Below are positions 16,108 to 24,333 of a DNA stretch of 64,000 nucleotides, piece after piece (position 1 is the stretch's first letter; the number at the start of each line of letters is the position of its first letter). A program made the translations under genes and the position numbers. The notes beneath the pieces were generated by a model that saw only the letters and a program-made list of their open reading frames with translations, was not told the DNA's origin and did not search any database. This stretch comes from Calothrix sp. NIES-2098 (GTDB lineage Bacteria > Cyanobacteriota > Cyanobacteriia > Cyanobacteriales > Nostocaceae), in the NCBI GenBank assembly GCA_002368175.1, contig AP018172.1, forward strand, positions 5,335,001-5,399,000. Direction: 5' to 3'.

Positions 16108-16709
16108 ACTCGCAATTCATTGATTCTTTGGGCTTGAGGTTAGGCGCTAACGGATTACCTTACGAAATTCCCATACACCCACAGTTAGTACATCTAACAT
16201 TGGGTTTGTTCATTATTGGCATCATTTTTGACATAGCAGGCGCTATTTTTCTCATCGAAAGACCAATATTCAAATTTTTAGGTCTTACCGCCATCCGTTC
16301 TGGCTTCTTTGATGTTGGCTGGTACAACCTACTAGCGGCCGCGGTGGTGACATTTTTCACCGTTGCCTTTGGTTTTTTTGAGCTACTACTGGCAAACCCA
16401 CTAGTGGAGAAAAAGACTGCTTGGGGGTTGAGTCCAGGTTTAACAATGCTTTTGCATGGTTTGGGTGGTGTGTTGTTGTTGGCAATTATTGTAGCCATGA
16501 CCGTATGGCGAGGTTTACAACGCTATCGCTGGCGCAAGGACGCTTCCAGGCAGGTGCAATGGAGTTACTTATTAGCAGGTATTGCCATTTTAGGTATTTT
16601 GTATGTTCACGGCACTTTAGGAGCGCAATTAGGAGAAGAGTTAGGCATTCATGTTACAGCAGCTAAGTTAATCCAAGAGGGCACAAACCCAGATTTGCTA
16701 TTCAAATAA
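16104..16709 (+). CDS. DUF2231 membrane protein, second gene of the oxidase operon
   Basis: 201 residues from the ATG at 16104 (MNSQFIDSLG), preceded by GGGAGG and overlapping the previous stop by four bases. Four membrane helices are predicted by eye, again with the paired histidines (IHPQLVHLTLGLF), plus HGLGGVLLLA and VHGTLGAQLG in later helices. It is a diverged paralogue of the preceding protein, so the pair may form a heterodimer. The oxidase subunit II gene starts two bases after its stop codon, so it is certainly in the same transcript. Confidence 0.82.
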   Translation: MNSQFIDSLGLRLGANGLPYEIPIHPQLVHLTLGLFIIGIIFDIAGAIFLIERPIFKFLGLTAIRSGFFDVGWYNLLAAAVVTFFTVAFGFFELLLANPLVEKKTAWGLSPGLTMLLHGLGGVLLLAIIVAMTVWRGLQRYRWRKDASRQVQWSYLLAGIAILGILYVHGTLGAQLGEELGIHVTAAKLIQEGTNPDLLFK

Positions 16710-16711
16710 TT

Positions 16712-17629
16712 ATGCTGAGATTTTTGGAATATTTACTAATAGCTGGTTGTATTGCAGTGCTGCTTGTTGTCAGTCATTGGATTGGGCATTTGGCATATTT
16801 TTGGATGCCACCTGAAGCTACAGAAGAAGCGCAAAAGGTAGATAGTTTATTTAGTTTCTTAACCTCTATTGGCGCGTTTATTATTCTGGGGCTTGTGGGT
16901 ATGATGGTGTACTCGGTAATTTTCTTTCGTGCAGCCAAAAATGACTACAGCGAGGGACACCCATCTAGAGGCGATTTCAAACTAGAAATCTTATGGACGG
17001 CGACTCCAACCATACTAGTGTTATGGATTGCTTGGCAAGGCTTGAATATATATCAGCAATTAGATGTTCTGGGTTTGCGGCAAATCGTACATTTACATAC
17101 ACCTCTAGAAGAACCAGCCTATGCCGCAGCTAGCGATGACAAACCTAAACCAGCTGCGGAAACTGTTGAGGTTTTTGTCAAGCAGTGGGATTGGACTTTC
17201 CGCTATCCCAATAATGTTACCAGCCATGAATTACACTTGCCTGTAAATCTTCGGACTCGCCTAAATATGCACGCTCAGGATGTACTCCACAGTTTTTACG
17301 TTCCTGAGTTCCGCTTACAGCAGTATATTGTCCCCGGACGCAACATTGACCTTGTAGTTACACCCATTCGCACGGGTGAATACAAGCTAAAAGACGCGCT
17401 ATTTAGCGGTACTTACTTTGCTTTGATGGATGCCAATGTACGGGTTGAATCCCTTGAGCAATATAACCAATGGCTTTCCACAGCAGAACACGAACCAAAT
17501 ACCATCAAAAATCAGGCAGTAGCTGAATATACCCAGCCACCAAAGACATTGTTTAAGAGCAACTGGTACACTGTCGCACCTGCTCAAGAAGCGATCGCCA
17601 ACGAAAGGAAAGTAATGAATGACACATGA
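16712..17629 (+). CDS. Haem-copper oxidase subunit II lacking the CuA site (ARTO type)
   Basis: 305-residue subunit II with two N-terminal membrane helices (about 5-25 and 50-72) and a periplasmic/lumenal cupredoxin domain. The QWDWTFRYP and VLHSFYVPEF motifs are present (H193). The CuA loop, normally C-x-E-x-C-G-x-x-H-x-x-M, reads D228-A-L230-F-S232-G-T-Y-F236-A-L-M239, so both cysteines, the glutamate backbone ligand position and the second histidine are gone. Oxidases with this change are cyanobacterial ARTO enzymes, thought to take electrons from quinol rather than cytochrome c. In Anabaena the matching locus (cox3) is expressed in heterocysts. Overlaps subunit I by 11 bases. Confidence 0.93.
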   Translation: MLRFLEYLLIAGCIAVLLVVSHWIGHLAYFWMPPEATEEAQKVDSLFSFLTSIGAFIILGLVGMMVYSVIFFRAAKNDYSEGHPSRGDFKLEILWTATPTILVLWIAWQGLNIYQQLDVLGLRQIVHLHTPLEEPAYAAASDDKPKPAAETVEVFVKQWDWTFRYPNNVTSHELHLPVNLRTRLNMHAQDVLHSFYVPEFRLQQYIVPGRNIDLVVTPIRTGEYKLKDALFSGTYFALMDANVRVESLEQYNQWLSTAEHEPNTIKNQAVAEYTQPPKTLFKSNWYTVAPAQEAIANERKVMNDT

Positions 17630-19295
17630 TTTTAGCGAACCTCTCGCCGAGGATATAGAACCGGAAACTGAGTTGGAGAATAACTGGCGACAATACCTCA
17701 GCTTCAGCACCGACCACAAAGTCATCGGCGTTCAGTACATGGTGATGACTTTCATTTTCTTCTTAATTGGCGGACTGTTGGCAATGCTCATCCGTGCCGA
17801 ACTGATTACGCCAGCATCCAATGTGGTCGATCGCCCCCTCTACAACGGCTTGTTCACCTTGCACGGGACAATCATGATTTTTTTATGGATTATCCCCTTC
17901 AATGCAGGTATCTCTAACTACTTAGTGCCGCTAATGATTGGCGCGCGGGATATGGCTTTTCCCCTGCTCAACGCCATCTCTTTCTGGATTCTGCCACCCA
18001 GCGGCATTTTATTACTCTCTAGCTTTTTACTACCAAATGGCACGGCGCAGTCTGGCTGGTGGTCGTACCCACCCATTAGTCTGCAAGTTCCTCCCGGTCA
18101 GCCGATCAACGGTGAATTTATTTGGATTGTGAGTATCGTCCTGATTGGCATCTCTTCAATTATGGGGGCTGTTAACTTTGTCACCACCATTTTTTGGATG
18201 CGTGCCCCAGGCATGACTTTTTTCCGGATGCCTGTGTTTGTTTGGTCAGCTCTCAGTGCCCAGTTGTTACAGCTGATTAATTTGCCTGCTCTCACAGGTG
18301 CATTGATACTGCTGTTATTTGACCTCAGTTTTGGAACGCAATTCTTCAAACCCACAGAGAATGGCGACCCAATTATTTACCAGCATCTATTCTGGTTTTA
18401 CTCCCATCCCGCAGTGTATATCATGGCGCTACCCGCCTTCGGTATTTTTGCGGAAGTTCTGCCAGCCTTTGCCCGTAACCCCCTGTTTGGCTATCGGTCA
18501 TTAGCTGTTGCTTCATTAGGCATTGCGGTAGTCAGCATCTTTGTCTGGGTACATCATATGTTCACCAGTGCTACCCCTGGCTGGATGCGGATGTTATTTA
18601 TGGTGACATCAATGTTAGTTGCCGTGCCTACTGGTGTGAAAGCATTTGGCTGGACTGCCACAATTTGGAAAAGCAAACTGCACCTAGAAACACCCATGCT
18701 GTTCGCGATGGGAGGTGCAGCCATGTTTCTGCTTGGTGGTGTTACTGGTGTAATGCTAGCAGCAGTACCGTTCGATCTTCACGTTCATAATACCTACTTT
18801 ATAGTGGGGCACTTCCACTACATTGTCTTTAACACCATCACAATGGCAATCTTTGCTGCCATTTACTTTTGGTTTCCCAAGATTACCGGACGAATGTATG
18901 CCGAAGGCTGGGGAAAATTGCATTTCTGGTTAACCTTTATCGGCGCTAACCTCACGTTCTTTCCCATGCTCCCATTAGGTTTGCAGGGAATGGTACGCCG
19001 AATTTCCTCCTACGAACCGCGTTATCAAGGATGGAATGTCATCGCTAGTTTAGGGGGATTTTTGTTGGGAGTATCCATACTGCCTTTTATTGCCAACATG
19101 GTAGGTTCTTTGCTCCACGGACAGAGGGCAGGTAACAATCCCTGGCTGGCTACGGGACTGGAATGGACAACAACCTCACCACCACCGCGAGATAACTTTG
19201 AAGTAATTCCAGTGGTGAGAAGACCTCCTTACGATTATGGCGATCCTAAATACTCGGTGATTGAACCTCCCGACTATCATCAGGCAGAACATTAA
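17619..19295 (+). CDS. Haem-copper oxidase subunit I, A2 type
   Basis: 558-residue catalytic subunit with about 12 helices. Haem and copper ligands are all present: H82 (LHGTIMIF) and H400 for the low-spin haem, H398 (VGHFHYIVF) for the high-spin haem, and H263, H312 and H313 for CuB, with Y267 for the His-Tyr crosslink. The usual glutamate of the D-channel (HPEVY) is replaced: the motif is YSHPAVY (261-267), which marks the A2 subfamily, where Tyr-Ser substitute for Glu. With the CuA-less subunit II upstream, a quinol-oxidising terminal oxidase is the likely product. Start ATG at 17619, preceded by AAAGGAAAG. Confidence 0.95.
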   Translation: MTHDFSEPLAEDIEPETELENNWRQYLSFSTDHKVIGVQYMVMTFIFFLIGGLLAMLIRAELITPASNVVDRPLYNGLFTLHGTIMIFLWIIPFNAGISNYLVPLMIGARDMAFPLLNAISFWILPPSGILLLSSFLLPNGTAQSGWWSYPPISLQVPPGQPINGEFIWIVSIVLIGISSIMGAVNFVTTIFWMRAPGMTFFRMPVFVWSALSAQLLQLINLPALTGALILLLFDLSFGTQFFKPTENGDPIIYQHLFWFYSHPAVYIMALPAFGIFAEVLPAFARNPLFGYRSLAVASLGIAVVSIFVWVHHMFTSATPGWMRMLFMVTSMLVAVPTGVKAFGWTATIWKSKLHLETPMLFAMGGAAMFLLGGVTGVMLAAVPFDLHVHNTYFIVGHFHYIVFNTITMAIFAAIYFWFPKITGRMYAEGWGKLHFWLTFIGANLTFFPMLPLGLQGMVRRISSYEPRYQGWNVIASLGGFLLGVSILPFIANMVGSLLHGQRAGNNPWLATGLEWTTTSPPPRDNFEVIPVVRRPPYDYGDPKYSVIEPPDYHQAEH

Positions 19296-19310
19296 GAACC
19301 AGCAATGGAA

Positions 19311-19411
19311 GGGGATGAGGGAGTGTGGGAAGTGTGGGGGGTGTGGGGAGATAAGAGAGAAATAATTATTAACTCTGGACTTTTAACTAATGACAAATGA
19401 CTAATGACAAA
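19311..19411. repeat. Low-complexity and heptamer repeats before subunit III
   Basis: G/T-rich units (GTGTGGGAAGTGTGGGG) at about 19320-19350 are followed by TGACAAATGACTAATGAC heptamers up to 19411. These repeats have entered the operon between subunits I and III and supply an alternative ATG for subunit III. Confidence 0.75.
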
Positions 19412-19414
19412 AAT

Positions 19415-20083
19415 ATGAACCGTAGTGTTATTCATGTAGATGAAAGTCCTTTCCCCTTAGAACGGTTGCGGCAATCCCTACCAAATTGGCTCAAGCGTTT
19501 TTTGCCAGTTCGTGGTGGACGTGCTGAAGACCATCATGGTAAGGGTATGTTTGGGTTTACCGTATTTCTATTGTCAGAAAGCATAGTTTTTCTGAGCTTT
19601 TTCTTCACATACATTGCCCTGCGATTGACTCACTCAAAAAATTGGCTGCCACCTGGTATTTCGGGTCCAGAATTGTCTAGTTTTGTGATTATTAACACGG
19701 TAGTATTACTCTCCAGTAGCTTTGTCATTCAACCAGCAGAAAATGCTCTTAAGCATCACCAGTTAAAAAAATTTCGCTGGCTATGGCTGATCGCGATTTG
19801 CATGGGAACCTATTTCTTAATTGGTCAAGGAATTGAATGGAGAAATCTTAACTTTGGGCTAAGTACGGGGCTAGTGGGTTCTACATTTTACGTATTAACA
19901 GGTTTCCACGGTCTGCACGTTCTCACTGGTGTAATTCTCCAAATAATTATGCTTGTTCGCTCCTTCATGCGAGGTAACTACAATAAAGGTCACTTTGGCG
20001 TAAGTGCAACTACTTTGTTTTGGCATTTTGTAGACGTAATTTGGGTTTTTCTCTTCTCTCTTCTGTATATTTGGCACGCATAA
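19415..20083 (+). CDS. Haem-copper oxidase subunit III
   Basis: 222 residues from the ATG at 19415 (MNRSVIHVDESPFP). About five membrane helices, starting KGMFGFTVFLLSESIVFLSF, with the typical subunit III signatures TGFHGLHVLTGVILQ and FWHFVDVIWVFLF. The length fits the short subunit III of bacterial and cyanobacterial oxidases. An in-frame ATG at 19397 lies inside heptamer repeat DNA and would add six residues; I regard it as repeat-derived, although no strong binding site separates the two choices. It is the third structural gene of the ARTO-type operon. Confidence 0.92.
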   Translation: MNRSVIHVDESPFPLERLRQSLPNWLKRFLPVRGGRAEDHHGKGMFGFTVFLLSESIVFLSFFFTYIALRLTHSKNWLPPGISGPELSSFVIINTVVLLSSSFVIQPAENALKHHQLKKFRWLWLIAICMGTYFLIGQGIEWRNLNFGLSTGLVGSTFYVLTGFHGLHVLTGVILQIIMLVRSFMRGNYNKGHFGVSATTLFWHFVDVIWVFLFSLLYIWHA

Positions 20084-20105
20084 AACATTTTTGTGGAGCA
20101 TTTTT

Positions 20106-20351
20106 ATGAATTTATATCTTCAAGACATACCAGCTTCCGACTTGCCCCCAAAAGCAATTCAAGAAACTCCAGCACCAAGTAACGACCCCCTAATTGCTCG
20201 TGGTTTACAAAAAGAACAGTACGTTGCTATTAGTGTATTCGCGATTATTCTTGTTGCTGCTGTAGGATTTTTTAGCCGGAGAGTTGAATACGCTATTATG
20301 TTTGCTTTCGCCCTCAGCATTGTTTTTATAGCGTTTGTTTTACTTATATAA
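20106..20351 (+). CDS. Small two-helix membrane protein of the oxidase operon
   Basis: 81 residues from the ATG at 20106 (MNLYLQDIPA), with TGGAG upstream. A hydrophilic N-terminus of about 40 residues is followed by two hydrophobic helices (YVAISVFAIILVAAVGFF and YAIMFAFALSIVFIAFVLLI) separated by a short positively charged turn. It begins 22 bases after subunit III and shares its direction. Size, topology and position resemble a subunit IV of other haem-copper oxidases, but I see no sequence match to CoxD or CyoD. Role as an accessory subunit is inferred. Confidence 0.75.
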   Translation: MNLYLQDIPASDLPPKAIQETPAPSNDPLIARGLQKEQYVAISVFAIILVAAVGFFSRRVEYAIMFAFALSIVFIAFVLLI

Positions 20352-20459
20352 ATAAGCATCAGTCTTATTTTTTCGTTAGCTATTCACAACATAATTGCAC
20401 AACTAAGGAATGAAAATCTTTTATTCCCTGTTCCCTATTTTGAAGTTAGGAGATATCTG

Positions 20460-21848
20460 ATGAATAGCCAAGTTTATCAAACTGTAATTATCGGCGGTGG
20501 TTTTACCGGATTATTTACAGCATTACACCTAGCTCACGAACACTATCCTCGCTCTGTAATTTTGATTGATAAAAATGAACGATTTTGTTTTAAGCCATTA
20601 CTATATGAATATTTCGATGGCGAGATGGATACTGTGCAAGTAGTACCGCGATTTTCGGAATTACTTCAAGGTAGTGGTGTGATTTTTGTTCAAGATTCAG
20701 TGCAGTCAATAGACCTGCATCAACGGGAAGTTAAATTAGCTTCGGGCAACTCTTATAACTACAGTAACTTAGTATTAGCTTTGGGAAGTGTGACTGGCTA
20801 TCATCACGTTGAAGGTGCCCAAGAAAATGCTTTTCCTTTCTGGACACAAGCAGATGCGATCGCACTTGACAAACATTTACGCGATTGTTTACAAAAAGCC
20901 TTGCAAACTGAAAATCTAGAACAACGTCGCCAATTACTCACAGTAGTTGTAGTTGGTGGCGGTGCTTCCGGTATTGAAATGGCAGCTACCTTGGCTGATT
21001 TTCTACCACATTGGTATGATGCTTTAGGCGGCAATCAGAATGAAATTCGTGTAATATTGCTCAATCACGGTCAAGAAATTCTCGACGGCGATATTAACGA
21101 TCCACTACGTCCAATTGCTGAACAGGAATTACAAAAACGGGTTGTCCCGATAGAAATTATTCGAGAAGCCGAAGCAACAGCCGTTCGCCCCACCGCAATT
21201 GAATATAAGTCTGGCGATCGCGTGGAAACGCTGCCAACTTATACGACAATCTGGACAGCTGGCACTTCTACTAATCCATTGATTAAAGATTTACCGATTC
21301 CTTCAGAACATCGAGATAAACACGATCGCCTCCTGGTAACACCGACGATGCAACTACTCGACTTTCCTGAGGTCTTTGCAGGTGGTGATTGTGCAGCCGT
21401 GCAAGATGATAGTTCCTTACCGCCTACTGCCCAAGTAGCTTATCAACAAGGAGCTAATATTGCCAGAAATTTGAAAGCGATCGCTTTCGGAGAAGATCCC
21501 GAACCAGCTAAGGTTAATCTCCGGGGAAGTCTCTTGAAGTTAGGGGTAAATGATGCGGCTGCTAACTTGTTCAATGTTTTTGAAGTTGCAGGCGAACCAG
21601 CACACTTAATTCGTCAAGGTACATACTTAACTCTCTTACCAACGCCAATTCACGACTTTAAAGCCACAACTGAATGGGTAAATGAAGAGATTTTTCACCA
21701 TCACCTCGATTCTCCAGATGTAAGTAAAAAAGTAGTGCAAGCGGTGGAATTAGTTGGTGCAGGAATTGTGGGTGCTTTAGTGGCGAGAAAATTATTAAAA
21801 ATGTTAGGTGATGAGGATAAACGAGATGAGGTAATGGGGAGTACTTGA
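20460..21848 (+). CDS. Type II NADH dehydrogenase (NDH-2)
   Basis: 462-residue FAD-dependent, non-proton-pumping NAD(P)H:quinone oxidoreductase. The FAD motif IIGGGFTGLFTA is at the N-terminus, the NAD(P) motif VVVGGGASGIEMA at about 160-172, and the second FAD-binding motif VFAGGDCA at about 305-312. A C-terminal extension (VSKKVVQAVELVGAGIVGAL) includes an amphipathic or membrane-associating helix. AGGAG precedes the ATG at 20460. It follows the ARTO-type genes in the same direction, so electrons could pass from NADH through quinone to oxygen without any other complex. A demethylphytylquinol or sulfide:quinone activity is less likely by motif. Confidence 0.88.
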   Translation: MNSQVYQTVIIGGGFTGLFTALHLAHEHYPRSVILIDKNERFCFKPLLYEYFDGEMDTVQVVPRFSELLQGSGVIFVQDSVQSIDLHQREVKLASGNSYNYSNLVLALGSVTGYHHVEGAQENAFPFWTQADAIALDKHLRDCLQKALQTENLEQRRQLLTVVVVGGGASGIEMAATLADFLPHWYDALGGNQNEIRVILLNHGQEILDGDINDPLRPIAEQELQKRVVPIEIIREAEATAVRPTAIEYKSGDRVETLPTYTTIWTAGTSTNPLIKDLPIPSEHRDKHDRLLVTPTMQLLDFPEVFAGGDCAAVQDDSSLPPTAQVAYQQGANIARNLKAIAFGEDPEPAKVNLRGSLLKLGVNDAAANLFNVFEVAGEPAHLIRQGTYLTLLPTPIHDFKATTEWVNEEIFHHHLDSPDVSKKVVQAVELVGAGIVGALVARKLLKMLGDEDKRDEVMGST

Positions 21849-21911
21849 ATTCGCTGCTGTATTGTTGGCATTGCCGCAGGCATCGCACTTCCTCGAAAGT
21901 CTTTGTTTGAT

Positions 21912-21953
21912 ACCAAAATAAAAAGACCCACCCAAGCGTTAGCCTGGATGGGT
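21912..21953 (-). terminator. Rho-independent terminator of dnaK
   Basis: Read on the minus strand, ACCCATCCAGGC-TAAC-GCTTGGGTGGGT forms a 12-bp stem (two G-U pairs) with a 4-base loop, directly followed by CTTTTTATTTTG. It lies 39 bases beyond the dnaK stop codon. Confidence 0.88.
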
Positions 21954-21991
21954 AAGAAGTTAAGGATGAATCGCATCCTTAACCGCAAAAA

Positions 21992-23899
21992 CTACTTGCT
22001 TTCAGTGAAGTCAGCATCAATTACATCATCACCGCCGCCGGAAGGAGGAGGAGTAGGGCCGCCATCTTGAGGGCTAGGGCCACCAGGCGCAGCACCGCCA
22101 GCTTGTTGATAGATGTTGCTACCAACAGCGAATAGTGCTTGTTGCAATTCTGGTGTCAGCTTCTTAATTTGCTCGTCATCTTCCTTAGCGACTGCATCGC
22201 GCAGTTCTTTCACCAAACCTTCGACTTTGGTTTTGTCAGCTTCAGGAACTTTATCACCTAGTTCTTGCAATTGCTTCTCAGCTTGGTATGCCAAGGAATC
22301 AGCTTGGTTCTTGCGTTCAATCTTCTCACGACGTTCCTTATCAGAAGAAGCGTTTTGTTCGGCTTCTCGTACCATCCGGTCAACATCTGATTTATCCAAA
22401 GTGGAAGCACCAGTGATGCTGATGGATTGTTCCTTACCAGTACCTTTGTCCTTAGCAGTAACGTTGAGGATACCGTTAGCGTCGATATCAAAGATTACTT
22501 CGATTTGGGGGACACCGCGTGGTGCTGAGGGAATACCATCAAGGCGGAAGGTTCCCAAACTCTTGTTGTCGTTAGCAAATTCCCGTTCGCCTTGGAGAAC
22601 GTGGATTTCTACATTGCTTTGACCATCCACGGCGGTGGAGAATACTTCCGACTTCTTGGTGGGAATTGTGGTGTTGCGAGGAATAATCTTGGTCATTACA
22701 CCACCCAAGGTTTCCACACCGAGAGATAGTGGTGTTACGTCTAACAACAAGATACCTGTAACATCACCTGCTAATACCCCAGCTTGAATAGCTGCACCAA
22801 CAGCTACCACTTCATCGGGGTTTACAGTTTGGTTAGGATCTTTACCTAACAAGCGCTTTACCAAGTCTTGAACTGCGGGAATCCGGGTAGAACCACCCAC
22901 CAGCACAACTTCATCGATATTGTCTTTGTTTAACTTGGCATCTCTGAGAGCATTTTCTACAGGGACGCGACAACGGTCGATCAAGTCAGAGCAGAGTTCT
23001 TCAAACTTAGCGCGGGTTAAAGTAGTATCCAGGTGCTTAGGCCCTTCCTGGGTAGCGGTGATAAATGGCAGGTTAATTTCCGCTTGGGTAACGCTAGAAA
23101 GCTCAATCTTGGCTTTTTCTGCGGCTTCAGTTAAACGCTGTAAAGCTTGTCTGTCTTTACGCAGATCGATACCTTCGTCTTTCTTGAACTGTTCAGCTAA
23201 GAAATCAACAATCTTCTTGTCGAAGTCGTCACCACCAAGGTGAGTATCGCCAGATGTTGCTAGTACTTCAAATACGCCATCGCCTACTTCGAGTACAGAT
23301 ACGTCGAAGGTACCGCCACCAAGGTCAAAGACCAGGATAGTTTCGTTACTCTTCTTATCAAATCCGTATGCCAGAGAAGCGGCGGTAGGCTCGTTGATAA
23401 TCCGCAGTACTTCAATACCGGCGATTTTACCAGCGTCTTTTGTAGCTTGGCGCTGGGAGTCGTTAAAGTAAGCAGGAACGGTGATTACAGCTTGAGTAAC
23501 AGTTTCACCAAGATATTTACTAGCATCTTCAACTAGTTTGCGGAGAACTTTGGCAGAAATTTCTTCAGGAGCAAATTGTTTTCCAGCCCCAGGAGAATCT
23601 AGCTTCACATTACCGCTGCTGCTCAGTACTTTATAGGAAACTTCTGTAGCTTCATTAGTAACTTCATCGTAGCGACGACCGATAAAGCGCTTAACTGAGT
23701 AGAAAGTGTTTTCCGGGTTCATCACCGCTTGACGCTTGGCGATTTGCCCTACCAAAGTATCGCCGTTTTTCGCAAATGCCACTACCGATGGGGTTGTCCG
23801 AAAACCCTCTGCATTAGCAATAACCGTGGGTTTACCACCTTCCATGACTGCTACGCAGGAGTTCGTTGTACCTAAGTCAATTCCAACTACTTTTGCCAT
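21992..23899 (-). CDS. dnaK: Molecular chaperone DnaK (Hsp70)
   Basis: 635-residue Hsp70. The N-terminal ATPase has the phosphate-1 motif GIDLGTTNSCVAV, the phosphate-2 motif LVFDLGGGTFDVSVL and the adenosine motif VLVGGSTRIPAVQ. The substrate-binding domain contains DVTPLSLGVETLGGVMTKII. The C-terminus is Gly/Pro-rich and ends DVIDADFTESK, close to the usual EEVD-like acidic bacterial end. It works with DnaJ and GrpE, neither of which is nearby. Cyanobacteria carry several dnaK paralogues; the sequence is like the essential stress-responsive DnaK2, but that assignment is tentative. The gene appears monocistronic, with its own terminator. Confidence 0.97.
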   Translation of the reverse strand: MAKVVGIDLGTTNSCVAVMEGGKPTVIANAEGFRTTPSVVAFAKNGDTLVGQIAKRQAVMNPENTFYSVKRFIGRRYDEVTNEATEVSYKVLSSSGNVKLDSPGAGKQFAPEEISAKVLRKLVEDASKYLGETVTQAVITVPAYFNDSQRQATKDAGKIAGIEVLRIINEPTAASLAYGFDKKSNETILVFDLGGGTFDVSVLEVGDGVFEVLATSGDTHLGGDDFDKKIVDFLAEQFKKDEGIDLRKDRQALQRLTEAAEKAKIELSSVTQAEINLPFITATQEGPKHLDTTLTRAKFEELCSDLIDRCRVPVENALRDAKLNKDNIDEVVLVGGSTRIPAVQDLVKRLLGKDPNQTVNPDEVVAVGAAIQAGVLAGDVTGILLLDVTPLSLGVETLGGVMTKIIPRNTTIPTKKSEVFSTAVDGQSNVEIHVLQGEREFANDNKSLGTFRLDGIPSAPRGVPQIEVIFDIDANGILNVTAKDKGTGKEQSISITGASTLDKSDVDRMVREAEQNASSDKERREKIERKNQADSLAYQAEKQLQELGDKVPEADKTKVEGLVKELRDAVAKEDDEQIKKLTPELQQALFAVGSNIYQQAGGAAPGGPSPQDGGPTPPPSGGGDDVIDADFTESK

Positions 23900-24333
23900 T
23901 TTAAGTGCTGGCTCCGTATAACTACAAATGAATGGGATTATTAAGGACTAAATTCTTTGAACCAACTGTGTTAATAAAAGCAGCCAGTTCAGCATCAATA
24001 CCTTGGGTTTGGTTTTTTAGGGGTTTAGACCCCATAGTATGCTGATATATATACTGAGCTTATATAGCCAGTCCATTAAGGGGGGTTTCCCGAACCTTAT
24101 TTGGGGCGGTTAAATTTGATGATGTATCTAGTTGGCTCATGGATTAATTCGATTGCACTCTGTACTAATGTATGAGAATTAATACTTTCGGGAATTGGGG
24201 TGAACCGTAACACCAAAGTGGGGTTTGCCGTCTTTATAATCAACTAGAGTGCTTACACAGAAAAGAGCGATCGCTTTTTTCATTAAATTTATAAATATTT
24301 ATCTATTACTCCTGCCCACCAAGAAAAATTTTT
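23900..24333. promoter_or_regulatory. dnaK upstream region
   Basis: The 434 bases between dnaK (minus) and the glycohydrolase gene (plus) contain a small hairpin GGGGT-TTAG-ACCCC at 24020-24033. I see no CIRCE element (TTAGCACTC-N9-GAGTGCTAA). A HIP1 site occurs near 24270. Nothing else can be assigned. Confidence 0.4.

Noticed and set aside
23900..24333. CIRCE operator upstream of dnaK
   Set aside because: No TTAGCACTC-N9-GAGTGCTAA match was seen in the region.
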